Assembly (NCBI GenBank): GCA_947448675.1
Contig: CANFOR010000084.1
Coordinates: forward strand, 1 to 11,035
DNA: 11,035 nt
Source of the DNA: Betaproteobacteria bacterium
GTDB lineage: Bacteria > Pseudomonadota > Gammaproteobacteria > Burkholderiales > Burkholderiaceae_C
Direction: 5' to 3'
Below the pieces are notes generated by a model. It had not been told where the DNA came from. It saw only the letters and a list, made by a program, of their open reading frames with translations, and did not search any database. Positions 5,663 to 11,035 of the stretch are shown here, one piece after another (the stretch's first letter is position 1; each line of letters starts with the position of its first letter). The translations under genes were made by a program, and so were the position numbers.

Positions 5663-6959
5663 TGGGGGGTGCATCACTACCGCTGCTTGCTGTTGCAGTT
5701 GCCCGAAGCATGTGCGCCACCGCTGCGATCCGTGCGTGGTGCACCGCTTCACCCACCTTTTGCCCGCTAGCGCCCGCCGATAATGCGTTTGCAGCTATAA
5801 TATCTGTAGCAACTGACTGCGCGGCTTGCAGCGCGTGCAGCAGTGCCGCGCGCTGCGGGTAGGGCGCGTCTTGCAGGCCCAAGCGGCCGCGCGCATCGCA
5901 TTCACACGCCAGCAGCACCTGCGCAAAACGCGCTGGTTTGCGCAGCGCGTCGCAGCGCTCCAGCAGGCGCACCAAGGCCGCCGCGCCAAAGCTGCCACTG
6001 CGGTGAATGTTGCCGTGCTCGCGCGCCACCACGTCGGCCAGCTCTTTGCAGTCCACTGGCACGCGCAGGCGCGTACACACGCCCTTGAGCAGCTTGGCGC
6101 TGCGCTCTTCGTGGCCAAGGTGGCGCGGTAGCACGTCAGCGGGCGTGGTGGCCTTGCCCAGGTCGTGCATCAGGCAGGCAAAGCGCACGGCCAGGGGCGC
6201 GTTCAATTGCGCGGCCATGTCGAGCACCATCATCAGGTGCACGCCGGTGTCGACCTCGGGGTGGTAGTCGGCGCGCTGGGGCACGCCCCACAGGGCATTG
6301 ACCTCGGGCAGCAGCACGGCCAGCGCACCGCAGTCGCGCAGCAACTCGAACATGCGCGAAGGCTTGGTCTCCATCAGCCCGCGCGAGAGCTCTTGCCACA
6401 CGCGCTCGGCCACCAGGGCCTGCACCTCGCCCTCCTGCACCATCTCGCGCATCAGCGCCAGGGTTTCGGGCGCGAGCGAAAAGTCAGCAAAGCGCGCCGC
6501 AAAACGCGCCACGCGCAAGACGCGCACCGGGTCTTCGCGGAAAGCGCTGGTCACGTGGCGCAGCACCCTGGCAGCGATGTCGCGCTGGCCGCCGTAAGGG
6601 TCGGTTAAAACCGCATTTTCAAGGCTAAAAACGCCTGAAACGCGCTCTGACTGTGCGTAAGCAGCTATTGAATTAATAGTAAGATCGCGCCGCGCCAAGT
6701 CTTGCTCTAGCGTCACATCGGGCGCGGCATGCAGGCTAAAGCCGTGGTAGCCCGGCGCGGTTTTGCGCTCGGTGCGGGCCAACGCGTACTCCTCTTTGGT
6801 CTGCGGGTGCAAGAACACCGGAAAGTCTTTGCCCACCGCCATATAGCCTGCGTCGAGCATCTGCTGCGGGCTCGCACCCACCACCAGCCAGTCGCGGTCT
6901 TTCACCGGCAGGCCGAGCAGGGCATCGCGGACAGCGCCGCCGACGAGGTAGATTTGCAT
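5652..6959 (-). CDS. cca: CCA-adding tRNA nucleotidyltransferase with HD domain
   Basis: 435 residues; adds or repairs the 3' CCA of tRNAs in the cytosol using CTP and ATP. Seen: MQIYLVGGAVRDALLG (1-16) with the G-G nucleotide-binding signature; the metal-binding Asp21-x-Asp23 in KDRDW; RRDLTIN (90-96); EDPVRVLRVARFAARF (142-157); and a C-terminal HD phosphohydrolase domain with HPEVDTGVH (233-241) and HDLGK (His266, Asp267), as in E. coli Cca (412 residues). Between RRDLTIN and DPYGG there are 23 residues, against 11 in E. coli as I recall it. The extra stretch coincides with a dispersed DNA repeat (6626-6679). A second repeat copy (5772-5809) covers residues around 384-396, near the C-terminus. 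Both keep the frame. Cca is the last gene in the minus-strand run and starts 45 nt after the toxin stop, where I see no convincing promoter. Confidence 0.96.
   Translation of the reverse strand: MQIYLVGGAVRDALLGLPVKDRDWLVVGASPQQMLDAGYMAVGKDFPVFLHPQTKEEYALARTERKTAPGYHGFSLHAAPDVTLEQDLARRDLTINSIAAYAQSERVSGVFSLENAVLTDPYGGQRDIAARVLRHVTSAFREDPVRVLRVARFAARFADFSLAPETLALMREMVQEGEVQALVAERVWQELSRGLMETKPSRMFELLRDCGALAVLLPEVNALWGVPQRADYHPEVDTGVHLMMVLDMAAQLNAPLAVRFACLMHDLGKATTPADVLPRHLGHEERSAKLLKGVCTRLRVPVDCKELADVVAREHGNIHRSGSFGAAALVRLLERCDALRKPARFAQVLLACECDARGRLGLQDAPYPQRAALLHALQAAQSVATDIIAANALSAGASGQKVGEAVHHARIAAVAHMLRATATASSGSDAPPKPA
5772..5809 (+). repeat. Dispersed intragenic repeat, copy 1 (in cca)
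   Basis: Contains GCCCGCCGATAATGCGTT (5772-5789), which differs by one base from 11016-11033, then GCAGCTAT (5791-5798) shared with copy 2. It ends with a CTA-N9-TAG mini inverted repeat (5795-5809), the same spacing as in copy 2. It is embedded in the 3' part of cca, antisense to the gene, without breaking the frame. Confidence 0.6.
6626..6679 (+). repeat. Dispersed intragenic repeat, copy 2 (in cca)
   Basis: Contains AAAAACGCCTGAAACGC (6627-6643), which differs by one base from 11001-11017. A degenerate middle ending TGCGTAA follows, then GCAGCTAT (6661-6668) and the CTATT-GAATT-AATAG hairpin (6665-6679). It lies inside the cca nucleotidyltransferase domain between the codons for RRDLTIN and DPYGG. 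Confidence 0.6.
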
Positions 6960-7004
6960 AGGCTGAGTGTAGAACGGCTAGCAGCGGGTGATGCCTTGCG
7001 CGCG

Positions 7005-7508
7005 TTAGCGCTTGGGCGGTGTAACGGCTTTGGCTGCTTGCTGAGGCGGCTTCTGCCTTGTACGGGCCAAGTTGGGCTTGGCGGCGGTCAAGTCAACGGG
7101 TGTTTGCGCCGCGCGCAGCGCCGCAATAAACGCTTTTTTGAGCGCCGTAACTTCGAGTGGCAATCTGCCGCGCTGCGGCTCGGCGTGTTGGGCTTTGCCA
7201 GGGGGCGCGCAAAACCACACGTCGTTAAATGGCAGCGTGCATTGCTTGGTTAAGTCAAACTTGGTGTCACGTGCCAAGCCTGCTGCGCGGTAGGTTTGGC
7301 TTAGCAAAAAGTGCCCCGCACGCAGGGGCTCTAAGACCGAAGTGCCGTAGGCTATGGTCACGTCGGCTTGCACCAGGCCAGCGACTTCAAACTCACTCAC
7401 GCTGATGACCAGGGCAGGCCTTTTTTTAGGCCCTGGCGTTGGAAATTGGTCTTGCGGAAAGCGGCATTCCACAATGTCGCCGGCTTGCGGAGGCGGGTAC
7501 CAATGCAT
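7005..7508 (-). CDS. PemK/MazF-like toxin of a type II TA pair
   Basis: 167 residues. PemK/MazF toxins are small SH3-like ribonucleases that cut mRNA in the cytosol and are blocked by their antitoxin. Seen: GDIVECRFP (10-18), where the family has GDIV followed by a beta strand; KKRPALVIS (28-36), the conserved K/R-RP-A-hVIS strand with Arg30; DVTIAYGTS (49-57); and TKFDLTKQCTLPFND (82-96). The core ends near residue 115. A tail of about 50 residues, rich in Lys, Pro, Gln and Ala, follows and makes this longer than usual members (about 110). It starts 6 nt after the antitoxin stop with no clear Shine-Dalgarno, so coupled translation is likely. Family call is by motif and by the antitoxin partner; activity is not shown. 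Confidence 0.75.
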   Translation of the reverse strand: MHWYPPPQAGDIVECRFPQDQFPTPGPKKRPALVISVSEFEVAGLVQADVTIAYGTSVLEPLRAGHFLLSQTYRAAGLARDTKFDLTKQCTLPFNDVWFCAPPGKAQHAEPQRGRLPLEVTALKKAFIAALRAAQTPVDLTAAKPNLARTRQKPPQQAAKAVTPPKR

Positions 7509-7514
7509 GGCGCG

Positions 7515-7820
7515 CTAGAGCAGGCTGGCCAAGCTGCTGCTGCGCACAGGCTTGCCACGGCGCTTGGGTGCATGTTGACGGATGATGGCAAATTGCTGCG
7601 GCGACAAGTCTGGGTAATCTGTCGCCGCCGCCGCTGGTGTGACCACCGCTTGGCTAGCCGACTCCGCTTGCTGCAACTCGTCACGCAAGCGCGCCAAGGC
7701 ATACAGCACGGTTTGGTTTTGCGTAAAGCCCAGGGTTTTAGCCATGCGCTCCAGGCTGGCCTTGCTGGCGGTGGTCAAAGAGTCGTGGCGAAAAGCCACT
7801 GAAAGTGCTGCAGAGGTCAT
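7515..7820 (-). CDS. RHH-like antitoxin
   Basis: 101 residues. Seen: an N-terminal beta strand LSVAFR (6-11), then two helices (about 16-30 and 34-51, GFTQNQTVLYALARLRDEL), which fit a ribbon-helix-helix DNA-binding domain. A Pro/Ala-rich linker and a C-terminal region with DLSPQQFAIIRQHAPKRRG (71-89) would bind the toxin. The gene precedes the toxin by 6 nt, the usual antitoxin-first order. The ATG at 7820 has no Shine-Dalgarno, and the predicted transcription start coincides with it, so the mRNA may be leaderless. The inverted repeat at the start codon is the likely site of autorepression. The RHH assignment is from secondary-structure pattern, not a recognised named family. Confidence 0.72.
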   Translation of the reverse strand: MTSAALSVAFRHDSLTTASKASLERMAKTLGFTQNQTVLYALARLRDELQQAESASQAVVTPAAAATDYPDLSPQQFAIIRQHAPKRRGKPVRSSSLASLL

Positions 7821-7844
7821 ATGCTTAGTATATGGAAAGCATAT
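7819..7844. promoter_or_regulatory. Inverted-repeat operator of the TA module
   Basis: ATATGCTT (7819-7826) and AAGCATAT (7837-7844) are a perfect 8-bp inverted repeat with a 10-bp spacer, in an AT-rich stretch that contrasts with the surrounding DNA. One arm overlaps the antitoxin start codon, the other lies in the promoter spacer, so bound antitoxin would block RNA polymerase. The repeat is seen; binding is inferred from how RHH antitoxins usually autoregulate. Confidence 0.65.
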
Positions 7845-7855
7845 ATTTTTTGCAA
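7827..7855 (-). promoter_or_regulatory. Sigma70-type promoter of the antitoxin-toxin operon
   Basis: On the minus strand TTGCAA (7855-7850) and TATACT (7832-7827) are separated by exactly 17 nt. The -10 ends 6 nt before the antitoxin ATG, placing transcription start at about 7820-7821, i.e. at the start codon. Confidence 0.6.
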
Positions 7856-7875
7856 GACACAGCAGCTCCAGGCGC

Positions 7876-7899
7876 AGCCCCTCGCCCCTGCGAAGGGCT
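7876..7899 (-). terminator. Hairpin at the end of the GST gene
   Basis: On the minus strand, AGCCCTTCG and CGAGGGGCT pair over 9 bp (one U-G wobble) around a 6-nt loop, immediately after the GST stop codon. No T-run follows, so it may be a weak terminator or 3'-end stabiliser separating GST from the TA module. Confidence 0.45.
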
Positions 7900-8583
7900 T
7901 TAGCGGCTGGCGCGGTACGGCTCGTCTACCGCCACAAAGCGCTGCTCGGCCAGCGCTGCTTGCGTCCAGGCCTGCACGGCGGGCAATTGCAGCACGCGCT
8001 CTACGTAGGCCGCTATGTGCGGCGGCACGGGCAGGGCGTAGGTTTGGATGCGGGTGCACACCGGGGCGTAGTAGGCGTCGGCAATGCTGAACGTGCCAAA
8101 CAGCATGGGGCCGCCATGGTGCGCCAGCAGTTCGCTCCACATCGCGACGATGCGGGCCAGGTCGGCGCGCACGCTGGCTTGGTCGCGCAGGACCACGGCA
8201 CCCATCTCGGGTAGGCGGGCTTCGATGTTCATGCCGCAGTAATTGCGTAGGCCGCTAAAGCCGCCATGCATTTCGGCGCAGATGCTGCGTGCCTGCGCCC
8301 GCGCAGCTGCGTCGGTGGGCCACAGTTGCTGCGCAGGGTATTGCTCGGCCAGGTACTCGGCAATGGCCAGGCTGTCCCACACCACAGTGCTGCCGTCGAC
8401 CAAGGCGGGCACTTTGGCCGTGGGGCTCACTGCGGCAATGGCACGCTTAAAGGGCGAGCCCTCTTGCAGGTCGTCAAAGGGCAGTAGCACTTCTTCAAAG
8501 GCAATGCCCGCTTGCGTGAGCAGCACCCAGGGGCGCATTGACCACGAGGAATAATTTTTACTGCCAATGTAGAGTTTCAACAT
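7900..8583 (-). CDS. Glutathione S-transferase family protein
   Basis: 227 residues, the usual GST length. These cytosolic enzymes conjugate glutathione to electrophiles or act as thiol peroxidases or isomerases. Seen: a thioredoxin-like N-terminal domain with LYIGSKNYSSWSMRPWVLL (4-22), holding the candidate catalytic Ser/Tyr; KVPAL (57-61) with the cis-Pro59; and WDSLAIAEYLAE (69-80) with the glutathione-contacting Asp70-Ser71. A helical C-terminal domain follows with FSIADAYYAPV (165-175), the conserved N-capping/hydrophobic staple motif. The YSSWSxRPW pattern places it with GSTs of the YfcF-like or uncharacterised proteobacterial type. The start at 8583 is supported by AAGGAG (8596-8591) 7 nt upstream. 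It stands alone, upstream of the TA module and separated by a hairpin. Natural substrate unknown. Confidence 0.9.
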   Translation of the reverse strand: MLKLYIGSKNYSSWSMRPWVLLTQAGIAFEEVLLPFDDLQEGSPFKRAIAAVSPTAKVPALVDGSTVVWDSLAIAEYLAEQYPAQQLWPTDAAARAQARSICAEMHGGFSGLRNYCGMNIEARLPEMGAVVLRDQASVRADLARIVAMWSELLAHHGGPMLFGTFSIADAYYAPVCTRIQTYALPVPPHIAAYVERVLQLPAVQAWTQAALAEQRFVAVDEPYRASR

Positions 8584-8590
8584 GCATGCG

Positions 8591-8596
8591 CTCCTT
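8591..8596 (-). promoter_or_regulatory. Shine-Dalgarno of the GST gene
   Basis: AAGGAG on the minus strand, 7 nt before the ATG at 8583; it decides between this ATG and the overlapping out-of-frame ATG at 8587. Confidence 0.7.
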
Positions 8597-8730
8597 GCTC
8601 AGTGTTGTTGCGTTGCCTGCATGCTAACGCGGGCAAGCCGCTGCATTGATGCCGATCTTGCATGCGATTGATGCGCGCCGCAGTCGGTCCATTCTCAGCG
8701 CAGCTGCACCAAGCTGGGCTAGGAGCCGGG

Positions 8731-10770
8731 CTAAGGCAGCTCGGTGTTCGCCTCCGGCGCCGCCGCCGCGCGCGGCCCCACTGTACCCAGCCGCGCTTTG
8801 AGCGACTGCGGCTGGCCGGTGAGCAAGGCAGCGTAGAGGGTGGTGTTGGCTAGCACTTTTTTCACGTAGTCGCGGGTCTCGGCAAAAGGAATGTTCTCAG
8901 CCCAAGCAGCGGCCTCTAGCACCGGGCCGTTGCGCCAGGCGCGCGGGCGGCCTGGGCCGGCGTTGTAGGCGGCGGCGGCCAGGGGCATAGAGCCGCCCAG
9001 GTCGTCGAGCACCAGTTTAAGGTAGCCAGTACCTATGGCGATATTGGTCTCACGGTCATTGAGCTGGTCGGCGCTGAAGTTGGCCAGGCCGATTTTTTTG
9101 GCCGTCCAGCGCGCGGTGGCGGGCATGACCTGCATCAGGCCCGAAGCGCCCACACCCGAGCGCGCGTCCATCACAAAGCGGCTCTCTTGGCGAATCAAGC
9201 CGTACACATAGGCCGGGTCGAGGCCAATTTGCGCGGTGCGTTGCAGCACTTGGTCTTTAAAGGGCGTGGGGAAGCGCTGGGCTGCGTCGAACTCGGTCTT
9301 GGTGCGCTCGCTGGTGTTGATGCAGCGGTCCCACACCGCGTGGCTGCAGGCAAACTGCGCTGCGGCCAATAGCTCGCGCTCGCTCATGCCGCCGGGCTTG
9401 GCCAGGTTGGTGCTGTAGTTCCATTCCCGCACGCCCTCGCTGCGCAGGCCAATGCTGATGGCGTACACCGCGCGGTTCAGGCCCGCGTTCAAGCGCGCGC
9501 TTTCTTGCTCTTCGGGCAAAAGCGGGGCCGGGCGCGGCGGCAGGCTGATTTTTTCACCCAACTCTTCCAACGCCAGCATTTCATAAAAACCGCGCGGGCT
9601 GGCCATGCCCTCGAGCATGCGCGTGGCCTCGGCGCGCTCGGGCGCGGTGCTGGCTGTGGCCAATAGGGCGCGGGCACGCCAGTAGACCCACGTAGGCTCG
9701 CGCTGGACGTCCTCGCCCATGGCGGCGGTGGCTTTGAGCACCTGGGCCCAGTCGGGGGCCTTCGACGGCCCTGTAGCGGCACCTGTAGCGGCCCGCAGCG
9801 CGGCGCGGGTCTTCCAGGCCAGCATCTCATCGCTCAGGCCGCTGTCGGGCGCGTGGGCAAAGTAGGCCAGCGCGTCGTCAGACAGCCGCTGCGCGGCCTG
9901 TTTGCCAATGCTGCCCCAGGCCCAGTTGCGTTCTTCGTTGCTGAGCTGGGCCAGTTGGCTTTTGCCCATGGCCCCAGCGGCAGCGTCGGGGTCGTTGCTG
10001 GCCATTTTGATGATGGCCAGCAGCAGCAGCTCTTTGCGCAGCTTGGTATTGGCCGCTTTCAGGGCCACAAACTTGGCCGGGTTGGCGTTGAGTTCGCTCA
10101 CCAGCGCGCCCGCCTCGGGCAGCACAATGGCCACCGCATCGCGCGCAGCGCGCGGGCGATTGGCCTCCATCGCCAAGCGGGCCTTGCGCCAGACATGGGC
10201 ACTGCTGAGCTTTTGCGCGCTGTACAAGCGGTCGGCGGCCAGGGTGCAGCCGTCGTCGGCATCGCGCTGGGCCAGCCAGTTTTTCAGCACCTCGGCGGGC
10301 AAGCTGGCCGGGGCCGAAGCGCCCAGGCGCAGGTGGTCGACCAGCAAGGCGTAGCAACGCACCTCGCGGTCGTCGCCCATGCGGTAGTTGGGGTGCTCGG
10401 CGGCAAAATTGCCCCAGTCGCGGCGCTGGCCCAAGAGCAAGAGCCAGTCGTTGCGCAAGCGGTCTTCTTGGTAGGTGCCTGCGTAGCGCTTGAAAAAGTC
10501 TTGCACTTCGGGCGCGCTGGCATCTTCGAGCCGGGCTTTAAGCTCCCAATAGGCGGCCCAGGCTTCGAGCGCGTGGCCTTGGGCTTGGGGCAGCAGGGCG
10601 GTGAGCTTTTTGCGATCGGCGCGCTTGAAGGCTTGGCCCATATCAAGCAGCACCTCGTCGCCTTTGGCGGAGTTTTGCGCAGCAGTTTGCGCCAGGGTAT
10701 TGGATGGCAGGGCCAGGGGCACTGCCGCGAGCAGTGTCAAAATGGCCGAAGCCAACATTTGTGGGTACAT
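8731..10770 (-). CDS. slt: Soluble lytic murein transglycosylase (Slt70-type)
   Basis: 679 residues from the ATG at 10770. Slt cleaves the MurNAc-GlcNAc bond of peptidoglycan in the periplasm, forming 1,6-anhydro-muropeptides. Seen: a signal peptide (to about residue 28, ending LAQ-TA); a long alpha-helical superhelical region (about 35-500) like the Slt70 U and L domains; then the catalytic domain with IRQESRF (526-532, catalytic Glu529), GLMQVMP (544-550), NIAIGTGYL (576-584), AAYNAGPGR (600-608) and ENIPFAETRDYV (625-636). All family motifs are intact. The frame stays open upstream to a TTG at 10818, but that adds nothing signal-peptide-like. An ATG at 10758 is a second option. No clear Shine-Dalgarno precedes either ATG; a CATAAT at 10782-10777 could be a -10. 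It diverges from the cyclo-ligase gene with 9 nt between start codons. Confidence 0.93.
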   Translation of the reverse strand: MYPQMLASAILTLLAAVPLALPSNTLAQTAAQNSAKGDEVLLDMGQAFKRADRKKLTALLPQAQGHALEAWAAYWELKARLEDASAPEVQDFFKRYAGTYQEDRLRNDWLLLLGQRRDWGNFAAEHPNYRMGDDREVRCYALLVDHLRLGASAPASLPAEVLKNWLAQRDADDGCTLAADRLYSAQKLSSAHVWRKARLAMEANRPRAARDAVAIVLPEAGALVSELNANPAKFVALKAANTKLRKELLLLAIIKMASNDPDAAAGAMGKSQLAQLSNEERNWAWGSIGKQAAQRLSDDALAYFAHAPDSGLSDEMLAWKTRAALRAATGAATGPSKAPDWAQVLKATAAMGEDVQREPTWVYWRARALLATASTAPERAEATRMLEGMASPRGFYEMLALEELGEKISLPPRPAPLLPEEQESARLNAGLNRAVYAISIGLRSEGVREWNYSTNLAKPGGMSERELLAAAQFACSHAVWDRCINTSERTKTEFDAAQRFPTPFKDQVLQRTAQIGLDPAYVYGLIRQESRFVMDARSGVGASGLMQVMPATARWTAKKIGLANFSADQLNDRETNIAIGTGYLKLVLDDLGGSMPLAAAAYNAGPGRPRAWRNGPVLEAAAWAENIPFAETRDYVKKVLANTTLYAALLTGQPQSLKARLGTVGPRAAAAPEANTELP
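9770..9793. repeat. 12-bp tandem duplication inside slt
   Basis: CCTGTAGCGGC(A/C) occurs twice in a row (9770-9781, 9782-9793). It encodes an in-frame ATGA-ATGP duplication in a low-complexity linker (about residues 328-335) of the helical domain. It is probably a length-variable site. Confidence 0.55.
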
Positions 10771-10776
10771 AGAGGG
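10771..10776 (+). promoter_or_regulatory. Shine-Dalgarno of the cyclo-ligase gene
   Basis: AGAGGG lies 3 nt before the ATG at 10780, a short spacing. It occupies almost all of the 9-nt gap to the divergent slt start. Confidence 0.5.
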
Positions 10777-10779
10777 ATT

Positions 10780-11035
10780 ATGGACAAAGCTCAATTGCGC
10801 AAGACGCTGCTTGAACAACGCCTGAACCTGCCAAACAGGCTACAGCGCGCCGATTTATTACAGCGCGTGATGCGCATTTGGCTGGTCGGCCGGCCCGACG
10901 TGGTGATCGGCGCGTACTGGCCCATCAAGGGTGAGTTCGACCCGCTGCCCGCGCTCTACCGCTGGCAAGAAGACGCCATTTTGACCCCCGATTTAGAGCA
11001 AAAAACGCCCGAAACGCCCGCCAATAATGCGTTAA
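10780..11035 (+). CDS. 5-formyltetrahydrofolate cyclo-ligase, N-terminal part (3' truncated by window)
   Basis: 85 complete codons are visible. The enzyme converts 5-formyl-THF and ATP to 5,10-methenyl-THF in cytosolic folate metabolism (MTHFS/YgfA family). Seen: an N-terminal basic helix MDKAQLRKTLLEQRLNL (1-17), where Lys and Arg contact ATP in the family, and VVIGAYWPIKGEFDPLPAL (41-59), which matches the Y-x-P-x-x-x-E-x-D strand and helix that bind the substrate. From about residue 71 the sequence (LEQKTPETPANNAL) does not look like the family and coincides with a copy of the dispersed repeat (10999-11035), so this enzyme seems to carry an insertion there. The frame is open to the window edge; whether it stays open is not visible. 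Also annotated fthC or ygfA in other genomes. Confidence 0.85.
   Translation, partial: MDKAQLRKTLLEQRLNLPNRLQRADLLQRVMRIWLVGRPDVVIGAYWPIKGEFDPLPALYRWQEDAILTPDLEQKTPETPANNAL
10999..11035 (+). repeat. Dispersed intragenic repeat, copy 3 (in the cyclo-ligase gene, cut by window end)
   Basis: AAAAACGCCCGAAACGC (11001-11017) matches copy 2, and GCCCGCCAATAATGCGTT (11016-11033) matches copy 1, one mismatch each. This copy thus links the two cca copies as parts of one longer element. Here it is on the coding strand. Confidence 0.6.

Noticed and set aside
6960..7004. Separate promoter for cca (TACACT near 6970)
   Set aside because: No acceptable -35 at proper spacing; cca may be read from the TA promoter or from a start I cannot identify.
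8643..8674. Direct repeat ATTGATGC (8645-8652, 8667-8674) in the gap between the GST and slt genes
   Set aside because: Only 8 bp without further symmetry or neighbouring promoter elements; chance is the simplest explanation. I see nothing else in 8597-8730.
10771..10818. TTG start at 10818 extending slt by 16 residues
   Set aside because: It would overlap the cyclo-ligase start and push the signal peptide away from the N-terminus; the ATG at 10770 gives a normal signal peptide.

Overview
The window looks like chromosomal DNA of a betaproteobacterium, most likely of the family Comamonadaceae (Rhodoferax, Limnohabitans or Acidovorax type). This rests on the high GC content, the protein sequences (a bacterial Cca with HD domain, a periplasmic Slt70-type transglycosylase, 5-formyl-THF cyclo-ligase) and a dispersed short repeat with a GCAGCTAT core that I recall from genomes of this family. 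I see no rRNA, tRNA, CRISPR array, insertion sequence or prophage gene.

Left part (1-2706, plus strand): the C-terminal part of a ROK-family sugar kinase-like protein, then three tightly packed genes for a four-helix membrane protein, a DinB-like protein and a membrane-anchored ATP-grasp ligase-like enzyme. The three overlap or lie within 2 nt of each other and form the least understood unit here.

Middle (2707-5628, plus strand): behind a candidate ECF-type sigma promoter lies a four-gene operon for a secreted YHS-domain protein, a DoxX-like membrane protein, an alpha/beta-hydrolase lipoprotein and a GNAT-type N-acyltransferase. Spacings are 36 nt, 5 nt and a 4-bp overlap. All four products are predicted to act in or at the cell envelope, or on acyl substrates.

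Right part (5652-8583, minus strand): in transcription order, a glutathione S-transferase, a type II toxin-antitoxin pair (RHH-like antitoxin, then PemK/MazF-like toxin) and the CCA-adding enzyme. The antitoxin has a well-formed sigma70 promoter whose predicted transcript starts at or next to the ATG, and a perfect 8-bp inverted repeat that is the likely autoregulatory operator.

Right end (8731-11035): the soluble lytic murein transglycosylase gene (minus) diverges from the start of the 5-formyltetrahydrofolate cyclo-ligase gene (plus), which runs off the window. The two ATGs are 9 nt apart.

The most unusual structure is a short repeat present three times inside coding sequence: twice in cca and once in the cyclo-ligase gene. 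It leaves the frame open and appears to add residues to conserved enzymes. The ATP-grasp/DinB/membrane trio and the YHS-DoxX-hydrolase-acyltransferase operon are the best candidates for undescribed pathways.
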